A stretch of 57,250 nt of DNA from Desulfobacterales bacterium (GCA_030066455.1 JASJBQ010000001.1:1-57250); one strand, 5' to 3'; positions 7,656 through 17,664 are shown, counted from the stretch's first letter. Program-made: numbers and translations. Notes: generated from the letters alone by a model not told the origin.

Positions 7656-8726
7656 TCAATTGAGATCGGCACCCACCTTACCGCCGTTTCGCTTGAGCCA
7701 CGCAGCGTGTCGCGCGGCTTCATCGCTGCGCCCCAGGGCGCGCAGCACGACCACCAGACTGTGGCGCGCCGCCTCACTATCCGGGTTGATTTCGACCGCC
7801 CGTTGCCAGGCGCCAACGGCATCCTGCGGCCGATTGAGCCGTTCATAGCAAAAACCCAAATTGAGCCATGCCTGATCGTCTTCAGGGGCCATCGCCAGGA
7901 GCACATCGAAGGCGGCGGCCGCCTTCGCGTAGCGTCCTTCCTCCGCATTCAGAATACCGACGTTGAACCAGGCCGCGGCGTAGGATGGGTCAATCAAAAC
8001 GGCTTGCTCAAAGACCCTGAGCGCCAGAAGTTGCCTGCCTGTCTTCTGGTAGCAGATGCCCAGATTGTAAAAAATCGTGGCATCCCCGCCTTCCAGCATC
8101 AACCCCTGCTGATAGGCTTCGATCGCCTGCGCATAATCACCGACCACGGCCAAACTGTGACCAAGGGTAAACCATTCGCTCGCCGCCGAGGGGGCTTCAC
8201 CGCTGGATGAAGCGACCGCATCGTCCGACGGCAGCATCAGGGTCAACATCTCCTCATCCCCATTGATGCGGGCCAGGCGGTAGGGTGTCTGCCCCCGCTT
8301 GTCCTTCACCCAGATGTCGGCGCCGTTCTCCACAAGGAGCGCCGCCATTTCGCGGTGCCCTCGAAAAGCCGCCAGATGAAGGGGCGTGCGGCCGTCGTGG
8401 TCCCGGGCGTCGACCTCGGCACCGGCTTCGATCAGCAGCGCCGCGCATCGCCGGCTGTCGGCATTGGCGGCGAGATGCAGCGGGGTTTCGCCCTTGGAAC
8501 CACGCCGATGGACGATCCGCCCGTCGTCCAGCAGGTGCGCCATCCGCTCGATGTCATCATGGCGCAGGGCGTCGCGGACCGAGGGGCCGCAGCCGGCGGT
8601 GCCAGCGAGCATCGCGAGGACCAGGCCGAGCGCTGCCAGGGTAATCAGGAGCAGGAGGCCCCGGCCAGCACTTGGACTTTGCAATCGCAAAGCCCCCCCA
8701 CCGCTGTTTTGGGTTGATGACATCAT
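7656..8726 (-). CDS. Ankyrin-repeat and TPR lipoprotein
   Basis: 356 residues. An N-terminal hydrophobic segment (about 23-43) ends in the lipobox-like LAGTAGC, so it is probably a lipoprotein. Residues about 50-165 hold three or four ankyrin repeats (GETPLHLAA, GRTPLHLAA, GQTPYRLA) and residues about 180-345 hold four TPR units (AIFYNLGICYQKTG-type helices). Both modules bind proteins, so a scaffold role in the envelope is likely. Its ATG follows the TGA of the nucleotide-sugar dehydrogenase directly, so it is the last gene of the leftward sugar operon and may serve the polysaccharide export or assembly apparatus. That link is inference. Confidence 0.82.
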   Translation of the reverse strand: MMSSTQNSGGGALRLQSPSAGRGLLLLITLAALGLVLAMLAGTAGCGPSVRDALRHDDIERMAHLLDDGRIVHRRGSKGETPLHLAANADSRRCAALLIEAGAEVDARDHDGRTPLHLAAFRGHREMAALLVENGADIWVKDKRGQTPYRLARINGDEEMLTLMLPSDDAVASSSGEAPSAASEWFTLGHSLAVVGDYAQAIEAYQQGLMLEGGDATIFYNLGICYQKTGRQLLALRVFEQAVLIDPSYAAAWFNVGILNAEEGRYAKAAAAFDVLLAMAPEDDQAWLNLGFCYERLNRPQDAVGAWQRAVEINPDSEAARHSLVVVLRALGRSDEAARHAAWLKRNGGKVGADLN

Positions 8727-10394
8727 TCAGGGCTTGGCAGGCCGGCAGGCCACACGGTCTTTGATGCGTTTGACGTGCCCCCGGCCGAGTCCCTTGACCT
8801 CGCAGCCCAATTCGAAAAAGCGCTCAATCTGGCCATCGTCCAGGAGATTGAAACAGTCGACGACGGCAACCGGACGGCCGGTCATGTCCACCACGGCCTC
8901 CGGGTCCAAATGGCGATAGGGTGCGTGTCCGACGGCCAGGACGACCGCGTCCACGCCCTCCAGTGCGTCGTCGAGACGATGATGGACGACCACATCGCGC
9001 AATCCTTCCTGATTGCGGAAAAACCGAGCCATCGAATAACCGGGGCGGGGATAGCTGTCCTGTTTTTCAAGCTCCCACCAGCGCTTGACATAGGGGTCGT
9101 GGATCACGGTCTCGGCGCCCATCTCGGCCAATTTGCGTACGATCAGCTCGGAACCGCTGTAGCGGGTATCCCCCACATCCTGGCGGTAGGACGCCCCCAG
9201 CAGCGCCACCCGGGAGGCGGCCACGATTTTGCCCATGTTGCGCAGGGCGTCCCGGACGAGTTGCACGGCCCGCAGCGCTCGGGTGTCGTTGATATCGATC
9301 GCCAGGGGCGTCATCTTAAAAATGTCATCCTCGAAACCCATGAGGGTATGGTAGGCCCAGACCCCCAGACCGCCGTCCTTGGGCAGACAGTAGCCCCCAA
9401 TGCCCGGACCGGGAAAGATCATGTTGGAATGGGTCGGACGTACTTTGATGGCTTCAACCACCTTGTGCAAATCCACGCCGTTGCGCTCGGAAAAGACGCT
9501 CCACTCGTCCAGAAAAGCCAGAATCGTGGCCCGGTAGGCATTTTCCACAATCTTGCAGGTCTCACTCTCAATGGGCCGATCCAGCACGGTCAACGGATAG
9601 TTGTCGACGTCGATGATGGCCGCGAGAAACGCAACCACCTTTTCCCGGGCGGCGTCATTGATGCCGCTGCAGACCCGCCAGAACTCACGGATCGAGGCGA
9701 CATAGTCACGCCCCGGCATGACGCGCTCGAAGCTGTGGGCCAGACAGGGTTCAGCCGCTTGGAGCCCCCGCGCTTCGAAAGCCTTCTTGATGATCGGATA
9801 GGCCACGTATTCGGTGGTGCCGGGCGGCACGGTGGTTTCGATCAAAACCAGACATTCCGGGGGAATTTGGCGGCCGATCACGTTAAGGCTCTCTTCTAAA
9901 GCTTTGATGTCCGCCTGACCGTTGCGAACATCTCCCAGGTTTGCCTTGAGGTAGTCGCACTGCACGTCCACCACCACGACATCGGCGAACTGCAAGGCGT
10001 CGTAGGTAAAGGTGGCCGTGAGGGTCTGCCGCGTATGGACACAACGTTCGATGAGCGGCGCCACTTCGGGATCCTCAGCCTCGACCGGAGCCTGACCGCG
10101 GTTGAGATACGGTATTTTCCAGTAGGACCGTGTCGATGGCCTCTGCATGCCAATGACGAAATAAGGCGCTTCACCCGCGTCGTTCGGGGGCGCGTCCGCC
10201 ACCACGCCGGCCATCACCGCGCCGACAAAACCCACGCCCATGACCACGACGATTTCACGACCGGTACGGCGATGGCGCCTGATCAGCTCTTGCAGCCGCA
10301 TAAATTCACGCGCATAGTCCTCCTCGCGCGGCAGCTCAAAGGATTCTCCCGAGGGAGAGAGCGAGACCTTTCGGGCGCGATCGGTATTTGTCAT
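8727..10394 (-). CDS. Nucleotide-sugar dehydrogenase (UDP-Glc/GDP-Man dehydrogenase family)
   Basis: 555 residues from the ATG at 10394. The family oxidises the C6 hydroxyl of a nucleotide sugar to a carboxylate with two NAD. Visible are the Rossmann motif GVGFVG (53-58), the ETTVPPGTTE segment, the KIVENAYRAT helix and the active-site Cys336 in GPGIGGYCLPKDGG. It is over 100 residues longer than usual UDP-glucose dehydrogenases, with a 45-residue N-terminal extension and insertions after the Rossmann motif and in the C-terminal domain (KRWWELEKQD region). It therefore belongs to a divergent branch and the substrate is uncertain. It lies downstream of manC, gmd and fcl, so GDP-mannose is plausible. 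Confidence 0.85.
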   Translation of the reverse strand: MTNTDRARKVSLSPSGESFELPREEDYAREFMRLQELIRRHRRTGREIVVVMGVGFVGAVMAGVVADAPPNDAGEAPYFVIGMQRPSTRSYWKIPYLNRGQAPVEAEDPEVAPLIERCVHTRQTLTATFTYDALQFADVVVVDVQCDYLKANLGDVRNGQADIKALEESLNVIGRQIPPECLVLIETTVPPGTTEYVAYPIIKKAFEARGLQAAEPCLAHSFERVMPGRDYVASIREFWRVCSGINDAAREKVVAFLAAIIDVDNYPLTVLDRPIESETCKIVENAYRATILAFLDEWSVFSERNGVDLHKVVEAIKVRPTHSNMIFPGPGIGGYCLPKDGGLGVWAYHTLMGFEDDIFKMTPLAIDINDTRALRAVQLVRDALRNMGKIVAASRVALLGASYRQDVGDTRYSGSELIVRKLAEMGAETVIHDPYVKRWWELEKQDSYPRPGYSMARFFRNQEGLRDVVVHHRLDDALEGVDAVVLAVGHAPYRHLDPEAVVDMTGRPVAVVDCFNLLDDGQIERFFELGCEVKGLGRGHVKRIKDRVACRPAKP

Positions 10395-10500
10395 ATTCCA
10401 ATCCTTTCCGGTCGAATGGCTTCCGGGCGGGCCCGGCGCTGCGGCAAGGCACGCCGATGTCAGGGGCGTTCCCGAAGAAAGATACACACGGCCCCGTCGG

Positions 10501-11601
10501 TCAGCCTTTCAGGTAATGCTGGTAGGTGCGTTTTATCCCCGCTTGCAGGTCGATCCGGGGGGCCCATCCGAGCCGCATGCAGCGACGCGTATCGAGCTGT
10601 TTGCGGGGGGTGCCGTCGGGCTTGTCCGCGTCCCAAACGATCTCGCCGCTGTACCCCACCACGGCGGCCACGGTTTCCGCCAGCTCCCGGATGGTCAGAT
10701 CGCGTCCGGTGCCGATGTTCAGTAAACAGGTTTCCGGCCGCAGGTTGTGCGCCGGAACGCCGGCCTCCGCACCGCTGCCGGAAAGCGGCGCGGATGTGAG
10801 CGCCTCGGCCAGGGCCTCCACCGGCAGATGCATCACGAACAGACAGGCGTCGGCCATATCGTCCACATGCAGAAATTCGCGGTAGGGACGACCGCTGCCC
10901 CACAAAACCACCCGCGGAGCGGAGCGGCCGTCAGGGCCCAGGGAGTCCCGGACATCCGCGGGGATTGAACCATAGCGGGCCTTGTCGGCGGCAATGGCAT
11001 CCCAATCGCTGTTCTGCGCCAGCTTTCCCAGGTGAAACTTCCGGATCAGGGCCGGGAGGACATGCGAGGTTTCCAGATCGTAGTTGTCCCCCGGTCCATA
11101 AAGATTGGTGGGCATGATGGAACGGTAGTCGGTGCCGTATTGACGGTTGTAGGATTCGCACAGCTTGATCCCGGCGATCTTGGCCACCGCATAAGGCTCG
11201 TTGGTGGGCTCGAGCCAGCCGCTCAGAAGTTCTTCCTCCTTGAGGGGCTGAGCCGCGTGTTTGGGATAGATGCAAGAGCTGCCCAAAAAGAGAAGGCGCC
11301 GCACACCGGACTGAAAAGCCGCATGGATCACGTTGGCCTGAATCATCAGGTTCTCGTAGATAAACGCCGCCGGATAGGTATTATTGGCCTGGATGCCGCC
11401 CACGCGTGCAGCCGCCAGCACCACCTGATCGATGGGGTGATCTTGGAAGAAGCGGTGAACGGCCGCCTGGTCGGTAAGGTCGAGCTCGGCACGCCGCCGG
11501 GTGATCAGTCGATCGAAGCCTTCGGCCTGCAGCCGCCGGCAGATGGCACTGCCGACCATACCGCGGTGCCCAGCCACAAAGATAAGTGCCTGTCGATCCA
11601 T
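10501..11601 (-). CDS. fcl: GDP-L-fucose synthase
   Basis: 366 residues from ATG 11601. An in-frame ATG at 11631 overlaps the end of gmd; I prefer 11601 because homologues begin at this point and AAGGGA precedes it. The enzyme converts GDP-4-keto-6-deoxymannose to GDP-L-fucose by epimerisation and NADPH reduction. GHRGMVGSA (11-19) binds cofactor; Ser108/109, Tyr137 and Lys141 ([15 protein letters not shown]) form the catalytic set. It is about 45 residues longer than E. coli Fcl because of two insertions, after KFHLGK and around residues 265-290. It directly follows gmd, which makes its substrate. Confidence 0.93.
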   Translation of the reverse strand: MDRQALIFVAGHRGMVGSAICRRLQAEGFDRLITRRRAELDLTDQAAVHRFFQDHPIDQVVLAAARVGGIQANNTYPAAFIYENLMIQANVIHAAFQSGVRRLLFLGSSCIYPKHAAQPLKEEELLSGWLEPTNEPYAVAKIAGIKLCESYNRQYGTDYRSIMPTNLYGPGDNYDLETSHVLPALIRKFHLGKLAQNSDWDAIAADKARYGSIPADVRDSLGPDGRSAPRVVLWGSGRPYREFLHVDDMADACLFVMHLPVEALAEALTSAPLSGSGAEAGVPAHNLRPETCLLNIGTGRDLTIRELAETVAAVVGYSGEIVWDADKPDGTPRKQLDTRRCMRLGWAPRIDLQAGIKRTYQHYLKG

Positions 11602-11620
11602 CGGGCGATCCCTTAGCTTT

Positions 11621-12736
11621 TTATTCGACATGCTGATAGGTTGTAAATCCGGCGATATCGCACAGGCGATCCCGGTCGGCCTCCTTCAGGTCTTCCTGCA
11701 TCATGGTCGCCACGAGGTCGTCGAAACTGGTTTCAGGCACCCATCCCAGCTTTTCCCTTGCCTTGGAGGCATCCCCCAGCAGGCAGTCCACCTCGGTGGG
11801 CCGAAAATAACGCGGATCAATGCGCACCACGGCATCCCCAGGGCGCAGGGCCGACCCGCCATCGGCATCGACCTGGGCCACGATCCCGGCTTCATCCGCG
11901 CCCTGTCCTTCCCAGCGCAGGGCCACACCCACCGCTGCGAAGGCCTTTTCCACCATTTCGCGCACCGAATGATCCTCACCTGTGGCAATGACATAGTCTT
12001 CCGGTGCATCCTGCTGCAGCATCAGCCACATGGCCCGGACGTAGTCTCGGGCATGACCCCAATCCCGCCGGGCATCGAGATTGCCCAAATAAAGACTGTC
12101 CTGCAGCCCTATGTGCATGCGGGCCACGGCCCGCGTGATCTTGCGGGTCACGAAGGTCTCACCGCGGATGGGCGATTCATGGTTGAAGAGGATGCCATTG
12201 CAGGCGAACATCCCGTAAGCTTCGCGGTAGTTGACCGTTATCCAGTAGGCGTAGACTTTGGCTGCCCCGTAGGGACTGCGGGGGTAGAACGGGGTGTTCT
12301 CGGTCTGGGGGATTTCCCGCACCTTGCCATACATCTCGCTGGTGGAAGCCTGATAGAATCGCGTTTGTTGTTCCCGACCCAGGATGCGGATGGCCTCAAG
12401 GAGCCGGAGGGTTCCAAGCGCATCGGCGTTGGCCGTGTATTCGGGGGTCTCGAAGCTCACCTTGACGTGGCTCTGGGCCGCAAGGTTGTAGATCTCGTCG
12501 GGCTGGACTTCCTGGATGATGCGAATCAGGTTGGTGGCATCGGTGAGATCGCCGTAGTGCATCGAAAAACGCACATTCTGTTCATGAGGGTCTTTGTATA
12601 GATGGTCGATCCGTGCGGTGTTGAATGAGGAGGAACGGCGTTTGATCCCATGGACCGCGTAGCCCTTGGCCAGCAGCAGCTCGGCCAGATAGGCGCCGTC
12701 TTGACCGGTGATTCCGGTAATCAGTGCTTTTTTCAT
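11621..12736 (-). CDS. gmd: GDP-mannose 4,6-dehydratase
   Basis: 371 residues, full length. Gmd converts GDP-D-mannose to GDP-4-keto-6-deoxy-D-mannose, the first committed step to GDP-fucose, GDP-rhamnose and related sugars. The cofactor motif [11 protein letters not shown] (7-17), the Thr132-Glu134 pair (STSEMYG) and Tyr156/Lys160 (SPYGAAK) are all in place, as is [16 protein letters not shown]. It sits between manC, which makes its substrate, and fcl, which uses its product, all on the minus strand. Confidence 0.96.
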   Translation of the reverse strand: MKKALITGITGQDGAYLAELLLAKGYAVHGIKRRSSSFNTARIDHLYKDPHEQNVRFSMHYGDLTDATNLIRIIQEVQPDEIYNLAAQSHVKVSFETPEYTANADALGTLRLLEAIRILGREQQTRFYQASTSEMYGKVREIPQTENTPFYPRSPYGAAKVYAYWITVNYREAYGMFACNGILFNHESPIRGETFVTRKITRAVARMHIGLQDSLYLGNLDARRDWGHARDYVRAMWLMLQQDAPEDYVIATGEDHSVREMVEKAFAAVGVALRWEGQGADEAGIVAQVDADGGSALRPGDAVVRIDPRYFRPTEVDCLLGDASKAREKLGWVPETSFDDLVATMMQEDLKEADRDRLCDIAGFTTYQHVE

Positions 12737-12834
12737 CTAAGGTTGTCCTGTGTTTGGCGATCAATAGGGTTGGGCTGAAAAGGCATGGCGGCGCCGGGCG
12801 CACAGCGGTGCCCTGGCCAACCGCCGCCGCGCTT

Positions 12835-14256
12835 TCAGCGGCCGTAGTCGTCCTCGAAGCGCTGGATATCGTCTTCACCAAGATAGATTCCTGTGCGCAC
12901 CTCGATAATTTCCAGCGGGCGTTTTCCGGGATTCTTGAGGCGATGCGGCTGCCCCAGCGGGATATAGGCTGATTCGTCTTCCTTGAGAATAAAATCCTCC
13001 TCGCCCCGGCGCACTTGGGCCGTCCCCTTGACGACGATCCAGTGCTCGGCCCGGTGATGGTGCTTCTGGAGAGATATGCGCGCACCCGGATGGACCGTGA
13101 TGTGCTTGACCTCGAAGCGCTCCGCATCGATGATGCTTTCGACTATCCCCCAGGGCCGGTAGACCCGGCGATGACGGATGCACTCCACCCGCGGGCCGGC
13201 TTTAAGCTGCGTGACCAGGTGTTTGACATCCTGGACGCGATCCCGGGGGCAGATAAAAACGGCATCGGCCGTTTCCACCACGACGTGGCGATCGACCCCG
13301 ACCGCCGTGACGAGCCGGCTGTCGGCCAACACGTACGATTGGGTCACATCGTGCAGAAGGGTGTCACCGCTGGTCACATTTCCGGCATCATCCTTGGCGC
13401 CCACATCCCAGAGGGCCTCCCAGGAGCCCAAATCGTTCCAGCCGGCGTCCAGGGGCACCACGGCACCGCGGCTGGTTTTCTCCATGACAGCATAGTCGAT
13501 CGAATCGGACGGACAGTCGCCAAAGGCCTGCGGATCCAGCCGCAGGAAATCGAGGTCGGATGTCGCACGCGCCACCGCTTGTTCGCACGCACCCAAGATT
13601 CCAGGCACAAGCCGCTGCATCTCCTCCAGAATCGAATCGGTCCGGAAGAGAAACATGCCGCTGTTCCACAGGTAACGACCGGAGGCGAGGTAGGTTTGCG
13701 CCGTCTGGCGGTCGGGCTTTTCGACGAAGGCCTCGATAGCGGCGGCCTGATCACCGCCGTCCGCGGTGTCGAAGGCTTTGCCTTTGTGGATATAGCCATA
13801 GCCTGTTTCCGGTGCTGTGGGTACAATTCCGAAAGTCGCCAGATAGTTCCGGGCGGTCAACCCCTGGCCCGCAGCCACCGCCTGATGGAATGCGGCCGGT
13901 TGCTCGATATGATGATCGGCCGGAAGAACGAGCAGGTCGTCCTGGCGCGAGTGCCGGGCCAGGTAGAGCGCCACCGCGGCGATGGCGGGTGCCGTGTTGC
14001 GGCCGACCGGCTCCAGCATGATCGTCTGCGGGCGGATGCCGATCTCGCGCATCTGTTCAGCGATCATGAAGCGGTGGCTCTCGTTGCAGATGATCACCGG
14101 CGGGGCCAGATCGGCCATGCCCGCCAAGCGGTCGAGCGTGCTTTGAATCATACTGTAACGGCCGGTCAGCTGCAGGAGCTGCTTGGGGTGCAGTTCCCGG
14201 GATAAGGGCCACAGCCGGGTGCCGGCCCCACCGGCGAGAATGACAGGCACGATCAT
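12835..14256 (-). CDS. manC: Mannose-1-phosphate guanylyltransferase / mannose-6-phosphate isomerase
   Basis: 473 residues from ATG 14256, seven bases after GGAGG; an in-frame ATG/GTG seven codons upstream is less likely. The N-terminal nucleotidyltransferase domain starts LAGGAGTRLWPLSR (7-20) and forms GDP-mannose from GTP and mannose-1-phosphate. The C-terminal cupin (about 355-465, RPWGIVESI, HPGARISLQKHHHRAEHW) is the type II phosphomannose isomerase domain. It is the first gene of the leftward cluster manC, gmd, fcl, nucleotide-sugar dehydrogenase, ankyrin/TPR lipoprotein. A phosphomannomutase is not in the window. Confidence 0.95.
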   Translation of the reverse strand: MIVPVILAGGAGTRLWPLSRELHPKQLLQLTGRYSMIQSTLDRLAGMADLAPPVIICNESHRFMIAEQMREIGIRPQTIMLEPVGRNTAPAIAAVALYLARHSRQDDLLVLPADHHIEQPAAFHQAVAAGQGLTARNYLATFGIVPTAPETGYGYIHKGKAFDTADGGDQAAAIEAFVEKPDRQTAQTYLASGRYLWNSGMFLFRTDSILEEMQRLVPGILGACEQAVARATSDLDFLRLDPQAFGDCPSDSIDYAVMEKTSRGAVVPLDAGWNDLGSWEALWDVGAKDDAGNVTSGDTLLHDVTQSYVLADSRLVTAVGVDRHVVVETADAVFICPRDRVQDVKHLVTQLKAGPRVECIRHRRVYRPWGIVESIIDAERFEVKHITVHPGARISLQKHHHRAEHWIVVKGTAQVRRGEEDFILKEDESAYIPLGQPHRLKNPGKRPLEIIEVRTGIYLGEDDIQRFEDDYGR

Positions 14257-14462
14257 GATGATTCCTCCAGTCGACACGAGGAGCTAAACACAGTGAACGG
14301 CCGGCGCGACCCCGGCGACAAAGCCCCGGATTCAGACGGATTTTTCGTGTGGTTTTAAGTCGCCGCACACGCACCGGACAAACTGCTGGCGATATTTAGC
14401 ACCGAATCCTTCCAATGGCAATCCGCGGCAGCTGACCCGGGCGGCAGAAAGAAAGCGACGCC

Positions 14463-15425
14463 TTAATCGGTCGAGGCCGCCGGCGCATCGGTCAGGCGCT
14501 GCGCCGCAGTCGACCCAGCGGAAGGGGTTGCCGTCAGGCGGTCGAAATAGCGAATCTGCAGCTCGACGATCCGCAATTCCTCCTCGGCCTGCCGACGGGT
14601 GTGGAAGCCGCCCTTGTGCGGGTCGACCTGGTAGTGCTTTTTGACCAGTAGCCGCAGCGTCTCCCGGCGGTAGCGCAGTTTCTCCAGGCCGGCCGTGGCG
14701 GTCTCGGTTGCCGTCGATGCCTCAGCGCCTGAGGCCGCCGCGTCGGCCGCGGAGGCTTTCCCGTCTTCGGGCGGGATCGGAGGGTCGACCGCTGTTGGGC
14801 CGCGAATCATCCGCGCCAGTGTCTTCCGGCCCTGGATCCAGTCGGCGAGGGCGCGGATCAGCTTTTCCTCCAGTTGCGCCAGTTCCACCACATCGCCCTG
14901 CTTTTCGGCAGCCTGCCGCTGGTCGTCGATCTCGAAGATCTCCATTTTTTTCAACTGAAGCAGTTTGCGGACGTAGGCCTGCTGCTCCTCCGGCGACATA
15001 AGCGGAGCGATTTCGGTCGCGACGTAATCTTCCCGCTTAAAATCGTCCAAACGGAAACGGCGTTTGTGCGCATCAGCGATGCGGCCCAGAATTTCGTCCT
15101 CCAGGGAGGCGGGTTCCGGGCTGGAAGGGTGCTCAACGATCGCCTCGATCTTGTCCCGGGGAATGCCGATGCGGGCATCGTAGCGGTAGTAGTAGACCCA
15201 ATCACCCGCCGTTTCGTAGGCGGTGATGTCGACGCGGCGGCCGTCCTTGAGAACCAGGGTATATCCCTCCGCGGCCGGGAGCCGTGCGGGATGGACCAGG
15301 CTGGCGGCCATGCACAGCAGCATTGCCCATCGGCGCAGTGTCCGGACCCTCTCTGCCGCCCCCGGCGATTCAGGCGGCGGCAGGCACGAGTCTCCCGGAG
15401 CGGGGAGTGACGCAATGGTCGGCAT
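14463..15425 (-). CDS. Secreted or periplasmic protein of unknown function
   Basis: About 320 residues from the ATG at 15425 (GGAGAG upstream); the exact start is unsure because an ATG at 15323 would put the hydrophobic signal-like stretch WAMLLCMAASLVHPARLPAA nearer the N-terminus. After the signal comes YTLVLKDGRRVDI followed by GIPRDKIEAI, a short beta-rich segment often seen in deltaproteobacterial exported proteins. The rest is charged and probably coiled coil, interrupted by a low-complexity Ala/Thr/Ser stretch. No enzyme motif seen. It is separate from the sugar cluster by about 200 bases and follows the activase gene on the same strand. Confidence 0.6.
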   Translation of the reverse strand: MPTIASLPAPGDSCLPPPESPGAAERVRTLRRWAMLLCMAASLVHPARLPAAEGYTLVLKDGRRVDITAYETAGDWVYYYRYDARIGIPRDKIEAIVEHPSSPEPASLEDEILGRIADAHKRRFRLDDFKREDYVATEIAPLMSPEEQQAYVRKLLQLKKMEIFEIDDQRQAAEKQGDVVELAQLEEKLIRALADWIQGRKTLARMIRGPTAVDPPIPPEDGKASAADAAASGAEASTATETATAGLEKLRYRRETLRLLVKKHYQVDPHKGGFHTRRQAEEELRIVELQIRYFDRLTATPSAGSTAAQRLTDAPAASTD

Positions 15426-15515
15426 GGGTCGCTCTCCACGTACCGTCCAGCCCCACGGCATGGCTGGCGATCAAATCGCCTGCACGCGACGCTTGGTATT
15501 TGGGTGACGGCGCTT

Positions 15516-16316
15516 TCAGGCAGCGGCACCCTGAAAGCGCTGGCGGGCAATCAGGGCGGCGCCAAGAGCCCCGACGGTATCCGGGTTTCCAGGCACGACC
15601 AGGGGCTGCCCCAGCACCTCGGAAATGGCCCGGACCACACCGCCGTTGCGGGCCACACCTCCGGACATGGCCACGTTGTGCGCCTCGATTTCGCCGCCGA
15701 TCCGCTTGACCAGCGCCGCTGTCCGCGAAGCGATGGCACGATTCAGCCCGGCGACGATCTCCCGGGTCTCGGTGCCACCGGCAATCAGTGAGACGACTTC
15801 ACTCTCGGCAAACACGGTGCACATGCTGCTCAGGGTCAGGTTTTCCCGGGCGCCGTGGTCCAGCTCCCCCAGTTCGGTAATATCCACCTGCAGGGCACGC
15901 GCCATGGCTTCCAGGAAACGTCCCGTCCCGGCGGCGCACTTGTCGTTCATCGCGAAATCCCTTACCCCGCCGTGGCGGTCGAGAAGAATGGCCTTGCTGT
16001 CCTGGCCACCGATATCGATCAGGATATCCGTATCCGGGTAGAGGGTCTGGATGCCCCGTGCGTGACAGGTAATTTCGGTTACGGCGGCCAAGCGGCCATC
16101 GACGCGATCGCGGCCGTAGCCCGTTGACACCGTCGCCCGGATAGCCGTTTCCTCCAATCCGGCCGCATGCAGGATTTCCCGCCGCACCCTTTCGATGGCT
16201 TCCAGATTACGGGCGCCGGTCGGCACCACGGTGTCCGCCAGAAGCCGGCCTTGACCGTCGATCAGAACGCCGTCACAGGACAGACTGCCGATATCGATAC
16301 CAAGAAATGCCTCCAC
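15516..16316 (-). CDS. Acyl-CoA dehydratase activase (BcrAD/BadFG/HgdC family)
   Basis: 266 residues of the ASKHA ATPase type that uses ATP to inject a low-potential electron into 2-hydroxyacyl-CoA dehydratases or benzoyl-CoA reductases. GIDIGSLSCDGVLID (6-20) and DIGGQDSKAI (101-110) are the nucleotide-binding motifs. Cys127 (NDKCAAGTGRFLE) and Cys166 (SSMCTVFAESE) are the two cysteines that bind one [4Fe-4S] cluster at the dimer interface. The dehydratase or reductase subunits normally next to it are missing here, so it is an orphan within this window and its partner is unknown. Confidence 0.92.
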   Translation of the reverse strand: MEAFLGIDIGSLSCDGVLIDGQGRLLADTVVPTGARNLEAIERVRREILHAAGLEETAIRATVSTGYGRDRVDGRLAAVTEITCHARGIQTLYPDTDILIDIGGQDSKAILLDRHGGVRDFAMNDKCAAGTGRFLEAMARALQVDITELGELDHGARENLTLSSMCTVFAESEVVSLIAGGTETREIVAGLNRAIASRTAALVKRIGGEIEAHNVAMSGGVARNGGVVRAISEVLGQPLVVPGNPDTVGALGAALIARQRFQGAAA

Positions 16317-16496
16317 GCATGACCTCCCCGATCGGATGAACCTTTGGGCGCAGACATTTCACCCGCAGCCACTCAACCGCAACCCAGGCTGCTCGCGGGT
16401 CGTGAACGCTCGCCCCATGAATAAATACCCATACTACGGATAGCTATGGGGTTGCCAGGCGATATTGTACCTGCAGGTCTGCGAGCACGGTCGGGG

Positions 16497-16524
16497 TTGA
16501 CACATCAACGGCCTGGTCTACCCT
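16497..16524 (+). promoter_or_regulatory. Possible promoter upstream of the cupin gene
   Basis: TTGACA (16497-16502) is followed after 16 bases by TACCCT (16519-16524), about 90 bases before the cupin start. The -35 hexamer is perfect, but the -10 is poor. The rest of 16317-16612 shows no gene. Confidence 0.3.
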
Positions 16525-16612
16525 AAACGTACGTATGAGGTTCGAGTGTTACTATCCAACAATTAACCGAAATGCTTATCATGCCATCGCGTTCATCGAA
16601 ACCCAACCTAAC

Positions 16613-16999
16613 ATGAAGATCATCCGTAACGCCGATCTTACTTTCGAGCCGGCCGCCCATGAGAATCCCCTCGATCCCGGTTGTCTCAAGAAAATCCTTA
16701 TGCGCCAAGGGGACATTCCTGCGGGTCGCTTGCAAATGGTGAATTGGGTGTTTCTGAAACCGCAACGGGCATTCGAAGCACATTACCATCAAAAAATGAC
16801 AGAGCTGTTTATCATCCTTTCAGGCCGGGTGGCCGTTCACGTGGACGAAAGGAATGATGTCCTCCTCAAGGGTGATGCGATCGTCATACCCCCCGGAGCG
16901 GTTCACACCATGGCGGCTCTCGATGGCCAGGCCGCGCATTATCTGGCCATGGGTATTGTCCACGGCGAGGGCGGCCGCACGGTCGTGGTTTCGGGCTGA
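16613..16999 (+). CDS. Small cupin-domain protein
   Basis: 128 residues from the ATG at 16613; a longer frame from 16535 lacks recognisable sequence. HYHQKMTELFIILSGRVAV followed by DAIVIPPGAVHTM is a single cupin_2 barrel with likely metal ligands His, His and Glu in the first motif and His in the second. Such proteins may be small isomerases, dioxygenases or sensors; nothing here decides. It lies 38 bases before the lipocalin gene on the same strand and may be co-transcribed with it. Confidence 0.75.
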   Translation: MKIIRNADLTFEPAAHENPLDPGCLKKILMRQGDIPAGRLQMVNWVFLKPQRAFEAHYHQKMTELFIILSGRVAVHVDERNDVLLKGDAIVIPPGAVHTMAALDGQAAHYLAMGIVHGEGGRTVVVSG

Positions 17000-17037
17000 A
17001 GCCATTCACACGCAGGGGAAACAGAGGAGAAAACGCC

Positions 17038-17577
17038 ATGGAAAGTGTCGGCCGCACGATCGTCGTCCTGGCCTTGGTCGCCACCATGACCGGCTGTCAA
17101 ACCCCCCAGCCGATCACCACTGTTGCCTCGGTCGACCTCGAGCGCTTCATGGGTGACTGGTACGTTATCGCCAGTATCCCTACTTCTTTCGAAAAGGATG
17201 CCTACAACGCGCTCGAGAACTATCGCCTGGACGCGGACGGCACGGTGGCCACCACCTTTACCTATCACAAGGGCGCCTTTGACGGCCCCCTCAAAACCTA
17301 CACATCCAGGGGATTCATCCGGGGCGACAGCGGCAACGCAGTCTGGGGTATGCAGTTCATCTGGCCGTTCAAGGCTGAATACCGCATCATCTATCTGACC
17401 CCTGACTATACCCAGACCGTCATCGGCCGGTCCAAACGCGATTACGTATGGGTCATGGCACGGACACCGGCCATACCAGCCAACGATTACGAGCGGATTC
17501 TGACGTTGTTGACCGATGTGGGCTATGATCTGCAACGGCTGCAACGGGTCCCTCAACAGCCCTTGGATCAGCGCTGA
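17038..17577 (+). CDS. blc: Bacterial lipocalin (Blc-like outer-membrane lipoprotein)
   Basis: 179 residues, GAGGAG site upstream. The N-terminal signal ends in the lipobox MTGC, so it is a lipoprotein, probably at the outer membrane. The lipocalin signature is DLERFMGDWYVIASIP (33-48), followed by the expected alternating beta strands, ending YRIIYLTPDYTQTVIGRS and VWVMARTP. Blc-type lipocalins bind lipids or lysophospholipids and help envelope maintenance under stress. The neighbours (cupin upstream, FKBP downstream) share the strand, but a functional link is not evident. Confidence 0.9.
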   Translation: MESVGRTIVVLALVATMTGCQTPQPITTVASVDLERFMGDWYVIASIPTSFEKDAYNALENYRLDADGTVATTFTYHKGAFDGPLKTYTSRGFIRGDSGNAVWGMQFIWPFKAEYRIIYLTPDYTQTVIGRSKRDYVWVMARTPAIPANDYERILTLLTDVGYDLQRLQRVPQQPLDQR

Positions 17578-17664
17578 TCCCATCCGATCTTCCGCAACAG
17601 CCTGTTGCTTTGCGTCGATTTGTGAGTAATGTTTTTCATTTCGAATTTAATCAAGGAGAGGCAC

